Shown piece by piece: positions 46,091-57,741 of a stretch of 64,000 nucleotides of DNA. Where the stretch lies: positions 5,463,501 to 5,527,500 of the forward strand of contig OX327703.1 in NCBI GenBank assembly GCA_946807835.1. Direction: 5' to 3'. Below the pieces are notes generated by a model. It saw only the letters and a program-made list of their open reading frames with translations. It ran no database searches and had not been told where the DNA came from. The stretch is from Ailanthus altissimus (Eukaryota > Streptophyta > Magnoliopsida > Sapindales > Simaroubaceae). The position numbers were made by a program, and so were the translations under genes. Positions within the stretch are counted from its first letter, which is position 1. Every line of letters starts with the position of its first letter.

Positions 46091-48619
46091 TATAATACCC
46101 CAAAATTTTATTTATTTTGATTGAATTTATTAGTCAAAAGAAATGGAAGAATTTGATTGGTTGAAAAAGTGTAGAATGGTATAAGTGTTTGCATGGAATT
46201 AAAACCTATGCTATTAAAACGTTTCCAACATTTGGACCAATAGAATTTGGCCAACATTGTTAAATGAAATTTGCTAGAATTAGTTAGATTTAAACTAGAT
46301 TTTTTGTTTAGTTTAGTTATGAATAGTTTTTTAAATTTTTGGACCAATCAAATGCCACCATTTCTAACCAATGGCATTTTTGTAATTTTGGGTTTAGTTG
46401 GGGTATTTTTGGAAAGAAAAATGAAGGCTATAAAAGGGGGAATAGTATTGAAAAATTAGAGAATTCAAAACCCTTTGGCCGTCCCCCCTGGCATTTTCTC
46501 TCCATTTATCTTTTATCCCCTTTTAAATTCAACAATTCTCAATACTTCCATTAGTAAATTAAGCATCCAAACCCTTAATTAAACCCCTCTTCATCAAGGT
46601 TCAAGGATCAATTTCAAGGTATAAGGTGTTATTCAAGGTGAGTTGATGCTAACAATTCTATTAAATATGGGATTGGAGTTTTAAGGGTTAATAGATGAAG
46701 TAGCTATGTAGAATTAGTGAATTATACTTTTTATTTGGTAAATTAGAATTTTATTCATTATTTGTCTATTTTGGAAAATGAAGGTGAAAGCTTTGCCAAG
46801 GATAGCCAAGGGAAGGAGAAGGAGAAGATGTGAGTCAAGTGGAGGAATTAAGCTTATAAGGTTGGTGTACACTTTAGTTTGAAACTTAAATTCTTACTTT
46901 AGGAAATTTAGTGTATATTTATGTGTTTTAATAATATGATGGATGAGTATGTTGAACTATGGCATTGAATTGATAATTATAATGTTTCTAAATGTATTAA
47001 ATATGTTTTGAGTATTGGATATTAATTGGTGGTGAAAATTGAAAAGAAAAGAACATTTTGGCATAAATATGAATTTTGAGGAAATAGGACTTATACAGAA
47101 AATTCTGAAAACTTCTTGACTAATTTGTAAACATCTGAAAATTTTATGTATTTATGTGACTTATTATGGAATTAGAACTTATATATGACTTGTTGAAGAA
47201 ATTGGGGCCTAATGGCAAATTTTTGGAACAAATGGGCCTATAAGTGAAAAATTGAAAAAAGTTGGGTTAAATTGTTAATTCTGAAAAATCTGGAACTTAT
47301 TTGGGTATTTTTGAATATTCTGGACCTATATGAAAAAATTTGAAACATTTGGGCTTATGTATAAAATTTTAAAAATTTTAGGCATAAAGGTGAATAGTAG
47401 AAAATTTTGGACCTATTTATAATAATAAAAAATATTTGTGTCTAAATATGAATAATCAGAACAATTGAGTAAATGTGAATTGGTATAATAACTTAGTTTA
47501 ATAATAATAAATTTGTGTTGAAAAGTTTTTAAAGGAAAATAATGTATTAATAATACTATTGAGACGCCCTAAGTAAAGCTGAACATTGGTAAGAAGGATT
47601 GGTAATTGGTATGCCAATAGGGTATAAAGCAGTACTGCGCCATTTGCTTGTTCAATGACACTACTCTGTGTATCCGATCTGTTATCTATTCTGATCTGTT
47701 TTAGATCATGTGGGTAGTCACCGAGTGGCCGATGCCGGATTATTATCTGATATTTGTTAGCCCATTAGCCAATCCATGGTATCATGTCAGTGTTTATTTT
47801 GGGCGCTTACTTGGATTAATTATAAATATGATATTTGTATATATATATATATTTTGATTAATTGAAAAGAGAAATTGAATAATATTTTGGTTTAATGAAT
47901 TGATTAATTGATAAATTTTGATTTATTATGATATATGGCAAAAATTAGTTTTTATTAAAAATTTCATTGTTTATATATATGGTTTATTTGCAAAAATGTA
48001 ATAAAATTTTATTATACTTTTTCAACTTTTGTGTACACCCACTAAGCTGTTGTGCTTAATGCGTTGGATTTACCATGCGCTGTTAGTAGAGTTGCCATTA
48101 CTAAAGACTAAAGAGTAAATCTTTCTGCAGCAGCTCAGAGTCGCTCACATCCTCTATATATATAATTATATTTGGTAGATATTTTATTTGTCTATAAACT
48201 GTTGTATATTATAGTATGGACATTAAGTATATGTGTATGTATATATGTATTTCTTCAGAACTGTCTCCTTTAAAATCATGATGATATATGATATCTATTT
48301 TGATAATATGCTGGATGTGAAATAGTTTAGTGAAGGTTTGATGCATTTAAATTGCAATATGAGTTGTGAATATTTGCTAGGAAAAAAATGGAAGTTAGTT
48401 GAGAATGGATATTGAAACTTATGAGTGTTTTCTATTGTTACAGGTAGTGTAAAAATCCAATTTTTAGGGGAGATTCTGTCAATTTTTCTCCGTAAATGTT
48501 TATAAAAAAAAAGAGTATTTTTGAAGTTTAAATAATTATTATTATTGTTTATGTTCGATGCTATTGTAGCACCCCCTGATCTTGTGTCTCAATGAGAGAC
48601 GAGTGAGGAGCGTGTTATA
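46091..48619 (+). mobile_element. Chromovirus 3' LTR (family G)
   Basis: It starts TATAATACCCC and ends GTGTTATA; the inverted copy at 55196-57741 has TGTAATACCCC and GTGTTACA, so both ends here carry a CG-independent G-to-A or C-to-T change. It is 2529 bp. The 5' LTR is missing with the front of the element. Copia unit D gag follows directly at 48620. Confidence 0.88.
46428..46437 (+). promoter_or_regulatory. TATA box in the family G LTR
   Basis: CTATAAAAGG, about 340 bases from the LTR start, conserved as CTATAAAG in the inverted copy at 57397-57404. Confidence 0.6.
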
Positions 48620-49095
48620 ATAATGGCCACTACGAATCAATTGGTATGCATAATTGATGCAGTTCAACTCTAGGGTACAAGGAATTACTCCGACCGATGG
48701 ATGAATCTCAGAAGTGTTCTGGATTAAAAAAATATTGGATTTATTGTTAATCAGAGTTTGCCATAAGATATTTCTGATAACACATCTCTAGAGGATATTC
48801 AATAGAGGGAGTGTGACCCTCTTTGCTCAAGGTGCTTCACCTTTTACTCCAAGTATATCTGGAGAGACCAGATGTATAAAGAGAAGAAGATGAGGCAGAT
48901 ACCCATGATAAATCGTCAGAGGCAATATTTATCTAAAGAGCAACAAGATAGCATGTAGGTAGAAAGTGTTTCCAATACAGTAAGGTTATATATTGGAAAT
49001 CCCTCTACCCTAGAAGGCTTATAATTATCAGGGAGACTCCTATAGGTTTGTGTTTAACACAAATAGACATTTCTAGGGTATATGATGCCAGTTCA
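48620..49095 (+). pseudogene. gag: Copia unit D gag remnant
   Basis: The frame starting ATGGCCACTACGAATC gives MATTNQLVCIIDAVQL, then GTRNYSDRWMNLRSVLD and FIVNQSLP, a typical Copia gag N-terminus (family 'LxGxNYxxWxxxLRxVL'). The zinc-knuckle region is unreadable. It lies directly against the chromovirus LTR at 48619, so the leader and 5' LTR of this unit were lost or displaced. Confidence 0.7.
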
Positions 49096-50110
49096 ACCTG
49101 GGTATAAGATACTGCATGTCCCTCTCATATCTCTAATATGTTGCAGGGATTGAGAGAGACTAGAATGCAATAACTTGTAGAAGTAAAGTTAAGAGTAAGA
49201 AATGGTGATGTCTTGCAGGTCCAAGTTGTTGGGTAGCTTGACTTACTTCTTGTATGCAATATAATAGTTGTGTTGCATAATTAATATGATATTTTTTAAC
49301 TGAATGTCAGTTAATGAATAAACATTATATACAATTAGAAATGTCTGTAGATCGAAATCTTTTAATTATACGGAGCTGTGGTATATGTAAGTTAGGTCAT
49401 ATAGGCATGGGACTCTTATCTGTCTAGTTAAAGATAGTTGGATTCCTAATCTAACCATAAAGATTTAACTAGTTTATGAATAATGTATCATGAAGATGAC
49501 TAAACATACCAGTGTGTACGTTACATCCTTTCAATTAGATCAAGGTAGTGAGTACATTAACAACAAATTACCGTTTGTTTAATGGAGAATGAGATTCTCA
49601 TTCACTCTAGTCCTCCGGGTAATCTATAACATAATTATGTTTTGGAAATGAGGAATCAGACTTTATTAGATGTGGTTTGATTGATATTGAGTGTTACTAA
49701 TCTATATCTGTGAGTATCTGCTCCAAATATAACTATTTATTAAGTAGAGTTTCATCAAAAGCTGTTCTTTCAATTCGTATGAGATACTGAGAGGAAGGAA
49801 GCCGTATCTTAAGTGACTTAAGATTTGGGATTGTCCTGCTTACGTAAGAGTTACGCAGTAGGGTATCTTGTTTTGTAAAAGTTACTTAGCAGGATAAACA
49901 TTACTCAAAAGGTACAAGTATAGGTTCATTGAGTGTCCTGTGAATTCCGATAGGATACTAGTTCTATGATTAAGAGAAATAAAGTATGTTTGTTTTTCGG
50001 TATACCACTATTCTAAAGAAAGAGTTTTTCATGAATCGTGGGAATTATAGAAAGATTGAACTTAGTGAAGTCAATCTAAAAATCAATGAACCAAGGATGG
50101 AAACTCGAGC
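49096..50110 (+). pseudogene. Copia unit D protease and integrase remnants
   Basis: The block YCMSLSYLxNMLQGLRETRM corresponds to the ACPSHICNxLQGLRxTR protease-tail segment. Then 49360-49480 aligns with the pre-integrase LGHI block, and LDQGSEYINNKLPF at about 49535 corresponds to the second catalytic Asp region (DRGGEYxS). The integrase front (LHSDVCGPM) is missing. 49880-49960 corresponds to KYxFIGYP. Heavily decayed. Confidence 0.65.
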
Positions 50111-50760
50111 TCTGTTAAGTAGTGACCTTTTAGGACACCTCTAAATGGGTCGAAAAGGATATCTAGGTCACCTTTTAGGTATGGTTAATGCCTAAAGGTG
50201 AACTTAGAGTTCTCTTGGTAGAAGAAAATCATATTTGACATATACAGAGACGATGTCTGCCATTGATTTGAGAATCAGCAAGAAGCCATAAAATTAAAAA
50301 TTGACTCTCAGCATCAGAATCAAGTTTAAGACTTAGTTAAACTACCCTTAGGAATTGTTCTCATTGGTTGTAAGGGTTTACAAAAGGGTAGTAAGAGCCA
50401 GATAGAAGGTAGAGACCTTCTAGGCTTTTGTATTGGTTCTAGAAAGGTAATCCTCAATGATTTGAGATCAACTAGAGGAAATCTTTGGACCAATATTGAT
50501 ACAAAGTCAATTAGAATTTTATTGGCTCTTGAAACATATTATGACTTGAAAGTTTGACAGATGGATGTAAGGAAGGCATTCCGAAATGGATACTTCGAGT
50601 AAGAGATATTCATGGAACAGTCTGATAGTTTTACGTCCAGCCAGACTTTTGCTCTAATATGCATGAAAGGTCAGTAGGAGTATGATAGTCTTCTTAATAC
50701 TATTTATTGATGACATACTGGTTATTAGGAATGATGTCAGTATGTTATAATCAGTCAAAA
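50111..50760 (+). pseudogene. Copia unit D reverse transcriptase
   Basis: Recognisable RT blocks in broken frames: QDSIRILLALETYYDLKVxQMDVRKAF with the first catalytic Asp, NGYFExEIFMEQ, then the active-site box FIDD at 50703-50714 followed by ILVIRNDVS. Several blocks between QMDV and the active site are shortened compared with unit A. Non-functional. Confidence 0.78.
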
Positions 50761-51614
50761 GTAACTCGTAAATATTTCTCTATAAAGGATTTATGAGTGG
50801 CTTCTTTTATAGTAGGTATAAAGCTTTATAGAGATAGAGCTAGGAAGCTAATAGGACTCTTCCAAATCATTTCACATCAATGGACCTGGTGTTCATCTTT
50901 CAAGGAGAGTGTCACTTTAGATGGAGGATGAGAAAGTTAGAATGTCTAACACACCAAATATATTAGCTCTTCAGAACTTGATGTATGCTATAATGTGTTT
51001 GAGACCTTATATTAGTTTGGCTGTAAAAGTTATGATCCCACTTCAATCTGATTCAGGTGACTACCATTAGATAGTAGTCAAATATATCATAAGGTACTTT
51101 GAGGGTACGAAAGATAAGTTTCTCAAAAATGGAGAAAGTAACTTACAAATAAGAAGACGCACAAAGTTAGACTTCTAGTTTGACCTAGATGATAGAGAGT
51201 CTACATCTGAGAATGTGCTTATTCTTAATAGTAAAAGTAAGTTAGAATTGTACCGAACTGGGATTCACTGCTAATTTATAAGTACACAGCAAAAACGGTA
51301 GTGAAGATTTGTAGGTTTATCGTTGGCCTTGGAAGAATTCCAAAACAGATGGATCCTATACCATAGTTTACGACAAAATAAGGCCATTGTACAAGCCAAG
51401 ATGCCAAGAGGACCAGTGCTCTAATCATCTTGAGAGCAATCTCATATGACTAGAGGGATCTTGACTTAGGGAGATGTAATTATTTGTAGAAGTACTCTAT
51501 AAATAATTTAGCGGACAAACTTTCTAAAGCCATGACTCAAAAAGTGTTTATGAAACACATAGAGTCGATGTGTATGAGATGCCATCAAGAATGGCACTAG
51601 AGCAAGTGGGAGAT
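50761..51614 (+). pseudogene. Copia unit D RNase H, pol end and polypurine tract
   Basis: It aligns with 20700-21461 plus 24232-24332 in unit A. Blocks include MYAIMCLRPYISLAVK-like and IIRYFEGTKDKFLKNGE, and a family ending with AMTQKVFMKHIESMCMRCHQ. The polypurine tract GCAAGTGGGAGA at 51602-51613 is the best kept of all units. LTR 6 starts at 51615. Confidence 0.8.
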
Positions 51615-52151
51615 TGTTAGGGTTAGTGTTTACGTGCCATCCCTGACTGTATATATACTTGTGTATTTATACAAGTTTACATTCTCATTAAATCACTAAT
51701 ACCAATTTATATGGTACTATGCATGTAATGTTACAAACATTGTACAATATGAAAAAGTTCGGATCAGATCTAAAGGAGTTTAGATAAAGGCTTATAGTTA
51801 GTCATGCTGAGACATATAATTGCTAAATGTTAGCACAGCTAAGTGTTAGCTGGTTACAATACTCAGCAAATCCAAGAGTTGGAACCTTGTCTGTAACAGG
51901 ACATAGACCTGGGAATATACTAGTAACTGCATAGTTGCAAGAGTCGCAGTTGAGTGCCAGAAAATGCTAGTTGTGCAAGTATGTTCTCGAATAATTGTCC
52001 CTAATCTATTTTTGCCGATGCGGGTCTATCTGTGGATACCTTTTATATAGATCAGCATATGTCGTACCTATAGGGTATAGTTGGTCGTTCCTAGCCAACC
52101 GTAAGTTTGGAGCTCATATTGATATATGAGTATGCAGTTAGGATTGGTTAT
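51615..52151 (+). mobile_element. Family K Copia LTR 6, first part
   Basis: It starts TGTTAGGGTTAGTG directly after the polypurine tract, which fixes the true LTR start for the family. It is interrupted at 52152 by a Tat solo LTR and resumes at 53574. Confidence 0.88.
52147..52151. repeat. Target site duplication GTTAT, left copy
   Basis: GTTAT precedes the Tat LTR start and recurs at 53569-53573. Confidence 0.9.
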
Positions 52152-52321
52152 TGATAAGGGCAAAATTGTCATATATTTTCTCATGTTTTTATTATTGATA
52201 TTTTATGATTTTATGAGAATAGATGGCTATTTATGTGCATTATTGTTATTTATAGGGACTTGAACGAAATTTAAAGAATTGTAGCGAAAATAGGGATTAA
52301 AATACAAAGTTTTCAAATTAT

Positions 52322-52545
52322 GAGTCCAGCGCCCCCGCGCCACAAGTATTGTCGCCCCAGCGCTGTAATAGCAATCGAAATAAGAAATAAGACCTGTTGA
52401 AGTCGCATCTGGCGCCCCAGCGCCATAAAGTCACCGCGTCAGCGACACTCCAGCGCCCCAGCGCTATCATCACACCGCTCTAGCGATGAAGGCTTTTTCA
52501 CGCGTCGCCCCAGCGACAACTTCATAGCGCGCCAGCGGTAGTGCG
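52322..52545. repeat. GC-rich CCAGCGC word cluster in the Tat LTR
   Basis: GCGCCCC, CCCCAGCGC, CCCAGCGCC and CCCCAGCGACA variants recur about ten times, several forming GGCGC/GCGCC dyads. The spacing is irregular. Weaker versions occur at 480-545 and 27650-27745. Confidence 0.75.
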
Positions 52546-52591
52546 AGTCCTAGTATGACGAGAATTAAGATTTTCAAGCTCATATCAATCC

Positions 52592-52601
52592 CTATATAAA
52601 G
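52592..52601 (+). promoter_or_regulatory. TATA box of the Tat solo LTR
   Basis: CTATATAAAG follows the GC-rich cluster by about 45 bp. The order cluster, TATA box is the same in the inverted copy at 26469-27901. Confidence 0.6.
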
Positions 52602-54450
52602 CCACTCGTTCCCAGCCTTCAAGAATGAATCCAATATGACCCAAGAGCACCAAGAATACAGAGCACAAGTCTTGGAGAGCAATAGGAGCTTAATTGAAGC
52701 AACTTTAGAGAGAGAGATACAAGACATTCTTCGGCATCAAGAGTTCCTAGGCAGCGCAATTAAGAGCGATTCGACGTCTATATTGGTTTGCTAATAATTG
52801 TATCATAATTTATAATTATTTTTACTACTGTTCTCTTATAGCCATGAGCTAACTTATTTTCTAGGGTTAATATGTGCGCTTAAATTGCTATATCTTTTAG
52901 TATTTAATAAACTTAGTCCTTTATTATTTAAATTACTTGTAATTAATGCTTCAATATATCTGGCCAATATATGGTGAATGAATTGGTAATATTTTGATAA
53001 ACTTGAAAGAGGAATCAATATATTTAGACCTAGATAATTTGATGCATGATTGTAGAGTAACATTCAATGTCACATATGCAAGTTTCAATTTAGGATAGGA
53101 ATATACCTAGTTGGCATGTATGATCAATAAGACCTAATCTTAATGAATCTTAGTTTATTACAAGTACCATAGGAATATAGGTATTTGGTAAATTAGGTTA
53201 TACTTGCATGTCCTTGGAAGAGGCTTGTGAATACATTAGCGTCTTGATCAATAATAAAGACTAAGTGAGTTAAATATTAGAAGAGTAATCATTAAAAAAT
53301 ATTTTGAGGGATAATATTAATCCTAGGCTTTCTCTACATTGCTACCACCTAAGTTTCTTTGCATTGTGTTTTTACTTTTATATTTTCTACATTCATTCTT
53401 AGGTTTTTATTTATCTGAATAATTATTAAGAAGACATAATTTTAGTAATTGGTTTAAAAAGAAAAAATTATCCCTATGGGTTCGACATCCGACTTATTTA
53501 GTCTCTTTATTACTTGCATACAATAGTGTATACTTGCACTTAATTTATGATATAGAAATATCACATCAGTTATGAAACAGACTCACGAGGGCCTCTGATA
53601 GACACCCAATGTAAGCCGTCAACAGAGGGTCCTCTCGAGTTGAGTAGTATACATAGTCCTTTAACCTGAGTGCCACGGTGAACTTGTGAGTGATCCACTA
53701 TACTTTAGTTCCACGCATGTCACAGAATTTTCATGGCGTGACCGTTGGGTGCCCTAGGTATGGTCTGATACTTATGGAGTCTGGTGTGTACAGATATGGG
53801 ATTTGTCAACTCACATATGGAGTTAGATATCCAGATGCTTCGAGACTATATCTCGAAAAGTCTTGTAGCCACAAGCAATCATCCTCGAAAAAAGTTCCAC
53901 CTGGGTAGAACAATATGGAAAACGAGTTTGTGCATATTATTGAGTGAGATATAAGTCTAGAAATAAGACATGGATGAGTATTAGGGGATTTGATGATGAT
54001 AATCTATATCCCCTTATATTCAGGATATCATGACAGAATGACTATACGTATGCATTGTAACCTTAACTTGCATGGTTCAACGCACTGATTTGTATATCTG
54101 TGACGTATACGTAGGGCACTGCTCACGGATTCATAGAATAGTTATATTTGACAAATCGGGCGTAGGACCTAGGGAGTCCCGCGATATATAGTGTACTCGT
54201 TGTACATTAGGGCAGCGTGCTGGATTAAAGTGTTTAATCTAGCAATATTCAACATTACCACAGGAATGTGTGCGTGTCTGTATTTAAGTATTAAATATAA
54301 CAATTAGTCAATAATTGTTATTTACTAATTTTATAATGACATGTGACACATTGTGGACCCTCGGTTAAGTTTATCTAAGTGTGAATTTAGTGGAACCCAC
54401 TAGAGGGTAAACTTGGTAACTATTTATGAGGGGCAAAATGATTATTTCAT

Positions 54451-54483
54451 ATTTTAATTATTTAATTATTAAATAATTAAAAT
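54451..54483. repeat. Perfect 13-bp inverted repeat in Copia LTR 6
   Basis: ATTTTAATTATTT, seven bases, AAATAATTAAAAT. Confidence 0.9.
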
Positions 54484-54540
54484 ATCTCTCTTATTATATT
54501 GTATAATATATTTTTATATTATATATATAATATTATATTT

Positions 54541-54564
54541 TGGGTGCCAAATAGTTGGCACCCA
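54541..54564. repeat. Perfect 10-bp inverted repeat in Copia LTR 6
   Basis: TGGGTGCCAA, four bases, TTGGCACCCA. GC-containing stem in an otherwise A/T-only region. Confidence 0.92.
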
Positions 54565-54605
54565 TTAGTATTACTTTATTATTAATATTATATAATATAT
54601 ATAGA

Positions 54606-54613
<8 letters not shown>

Positions 54614-54639
<26 letters not shown>
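54614..54639. repeat. TA dinucleotide repeat
   Basis: About thirteen TA units, followed by GAAAGAAAAAGAGAGAG purine-rich text. Confidence 0.9.
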
Positions 54640-55190
54640 AAGAAAGAAAAAGAGAGAGTTGATTTTGTGTGTATGGGCATTTTGCCCGTAAGAAAGAAAT
54701 GGCAAAGGAAGAGGAGGAGAAGAAGAAGAAAATGAAGGAAAAAATGAAATTGTTTTATTTTTTTTTATGCTTCCAATTGAAGTAATGTTAGATTGCTTTA
54801 AATTCTCCATTTTTTTATCCTTTTGGAGAAAATGATGAAAAACACACACCGACTATTTTGAGGGTTTAAGAGTTAAACCTAGTGCTATGTAGAAGGCTGT
54901 TGTTTTAGCTTACCAAGCCCACCGTGTTGGTGACTAGAACTGCCCGCGAGTTGATCTCTATGCAGACTCCGAAACAATACATGTATAACGTTACACATTA
55001 AGGTGAGTTCTCTATCCTATAAATATATTAATGTAATTAGTATATTATATTTATTGTGTTTATTACAAGTTTCACGCTTCCACTAGACTTAATGTATTTG
55101 ATATGTATTTAGGCAATAGACATAATAACACATGCATACACCCACATGCCTTAGATCCGTAGCGCCAACAACAAGAACTCCGTAGGGAGG

Positions 55191-55195
55191 ATATC
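55191..55195. repeat. Target site duplication ATATC, left copy
   Basis: ATATC precedes the LTR and recurs at 57742-57746. Confidence 0.9.
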
Positions 55196-57741
55196 TGTAA
55201 CACCCTCCTCACTCGCCTCTCATCAAGACACGAGATCAGGGGGTGCTACGATAGCATCGAATAGAAACAACGATAATGATTATTCAAACTTCAAAAATAT
55301 ATATATATTTTTTTCTATAAACATTTACGGGGAAAAACTGACAGAGTCTCCCTTAAAAATTTGATTTTTTACATTACTTGTAACAAAAGAAACACTCCCA
55401 AATTTTCCATATCCATTCTTAACCAACTTCTACATTTGTCTTTCAGCAAATATTCACAACTCATATTACAATATAAATGTATCAAACATTTACAAAACTA
55501 TTTCACATCCAGTATATTATCAAAATATATATCATATATCATGGTTTTAAAAGAGACAGTTCTGAATAAATACATATATACATGCACATACACTTAATGT
55601 CCATAATATAATACACAACAGTCTATAGAGAAGCAAAATATCTACCAAAAATAATTATATATAGAGAGAGGATGTGAGCGACTCCGAGCAGCTGCAGAAA
55701 GATTTACTCTTCAATCTTTAGTGATGGCAACTCTATTACCTGCGCATGGTAAATCCAACGCGCTAAGCACAACAGCTTAGTGGGTGTACACAAAAGATGA
55801 AACAGTATAATAAAATTTTATTACATTTTTGTAATCAACTATATATATAAACAATGAAATTTTGAGTAATACCAATTTTTCTCCATATATCGTAATAAAT
55901 CAAAATTTATCAATTAATCAATTCATTAAACCAAAATGTTATTTTGATTTCTCATTTCAATTAATCAAATATATATATATACACAAATATCATATTTATA
56001 CTTAATCCAAGTAGGCGCCCAAAATAAACGCTGATACGATACCATGGATTGGCTAATGGGCTAACAAATATCAGATAATGATCCGGCATCGGCCACTCGG
56101 TGACTATCCACCGGATCCAAAACAGATCAGAATAGATAATAGATCAAATACACAGAGTAGTATCATCGAACAAGCAAACGGCATAGTATTGCTATAATAC
56201 CCTATTGGCATGCCAACTACCAATCCTCCCCTACCAATGTTCAGGTTTACTTAGGGCGTCACAATAGTATTATTATAATACATTATTTTTCTTTAAAAAA
56301 AAATATTTTAACGCAAATTTATTATTATTAAACCAAATTATTATACAAATTCACATTTATTCAATTTTTCTGATTATTCATATTTAGATACAAATATTTT
56401 TTTATTATTACAAATAGGCCCAAATTGTTTCACTATTCACCTTTATGCCTAAAATTTTCAAAATTTTTATACATAAGCCCAAATGTTCCAAAAATTTTCA
56501 TATGGGTCCAGAATATTCAAAAATACCCAAATAAGTTTCAGATTTTCTAGATTTAACAATTCAGCCCAAAATTTTCTAATTTTTCACTTATAGGCCTATT
56601 TGTTCCAAAATTTGCCATTAGGCCCCAATTTCTTCAACAAGTCATATATAAGTTCTAATTACATACTAATACACATAAAGACATAAAAATTTTAAATATT
56701 TACAATTTAGTCCAAAATTTTTCAAAAATTTTCATATAAGTCCTATTTTCTCAAAATTCATATTTATGCCCATTTTTTTTTCTTTTCAATTTTGACCACC
56801 AATTAATATCCAATACTCAAAACATATTTAATACATTTAGAAACAATATAATTATCAATTTAATGCCATAGTTCAACATACTCATCCATCATATTAATAA
56901 AATACATCAATATACACTAAATTTCCTAAGGTAAGAATTTAAGTTTCAAACTAATGTGTACACCAACCTTATAAGCTTAATTCCTCCACTTGATTCACAT
57001 CTTGTCCTTCTCCTTCCCTTGGCTATCCTTGGCCAAGCTTTCACCTTCATTTGCCAAAATACACAAATAATGAATAAATTTCTAATTTACCAAATTAAAA
57101 GCATAATTCACTAATTCTACATAGTTACTTAATCTATTAACCCTTGAAACCCCAAATTCATATTCAATAGAATTTTTAGCATCAACTCACCTTGAATAAC
57201 ACCTTATACCTTAAAATTGATCCTTGAAACTTGATGAAGAAGGCTTTAATTAAGGATTTGGAGGCTTAATTTACTAATGGAAGTATTGAGAATTGTTGAA
57301 TTTAAATGGGGATAAAAGAAAAATGGAGAGAAAATGCAAAAGGGAGGGGATGGCCAAATGTATTGCTTTCTCTAAAATTTTCAATACTATTCCCCCCTTT
57401 ATAGCCTTTATTTTCTTTCCAAAAATACCCCCAACTAAACTCAAAATTACAAAAATACCATTGGTTAGAAATGGTGGCATTTGATTGGTCCAAAAATTTC
57501 AAATACTATTCATAACTAAACTAAATAAAAATCTAGTTAAAATCTAACTAATTCTAGTAAATTCCATTTAACAATGTTGGCAAAATTCTATTGGTCCAAA
57601 TGTTGAAAAAGTTTTAATAGCATAGGTTTTAATTCCATACAAACACTTATACCATACTACACTTATTCAACCAATCAAATTCTTAAATTTCTTTTGACTA
57701 ATAAATTCAATCAAAATAAAAAAAAAATTTGGGGTATTACA
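55196..57741 (-). mobile_element. Chromovirus solo LTR (family G), inverted, with target duplication
   Basis: Read on the minus strand it starts TGTAATACCCC (57741) and ends GGGTGTTACA (55196), 2546 bp. It is the reverse complement of 46091-48619 over its whole length by eye, with intact TG/CA ends where that copy is mutated. ATATC flanks both sides. No internal region. The inverted pair is separated by about 6.6 kb. Confidence 0.93.
57397..57404 (-). promoter_or_regulatory. TATA box of the inverted family G LTR
   Basis: Minus strand CTATAAAG, at the place matching 46428-46437. Confidence 0.55.

Larger units (their letters stand above)
52152..53568 (+). mobile_element. Tat-type solo LTR with target duplication
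   Basis: It starts TGATAAGGGC and ends TCACATCA, 1417 bp, flanked by GTTAT on both sides. It has no internal region. The stretch 52322-52545 is far richer in G and C than its surroundings, built of CGCCCCAGCGC-type words. Downstream are a TATA box (52592) and a T-rich second half. It is the best preserved of the Tat LTRs here. Confidence 0.92.
53574..55150 (+). mobile_element. Family K Copia LTR 6, remaining part
   Basis: It continues from 52151 with AACAGACTCACGAGG-like text and the same block order as the other family K LTRs. It contains two perfect hairpins, a TA repeat and a terminal region with CATGCATACACCCACATGCC. The right edge near 55150 is approximate and no primer site is seen after it. 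Confidence 0.78.

Noticed and set aside
54613..54849. Minus-strand 78-codon frame with a hydrophobic end
   Set aside because: Its C-terminal residues are the translation of the TA repeat and it lies inside a Copia LTR.
57274..57502. Overlapping small frames on both strands, also seen at 46271-46554
   Set aside because: They recur only because they sit in the two copies of the chromovirus LTR; the frames have stops at different points and no selection is evident.
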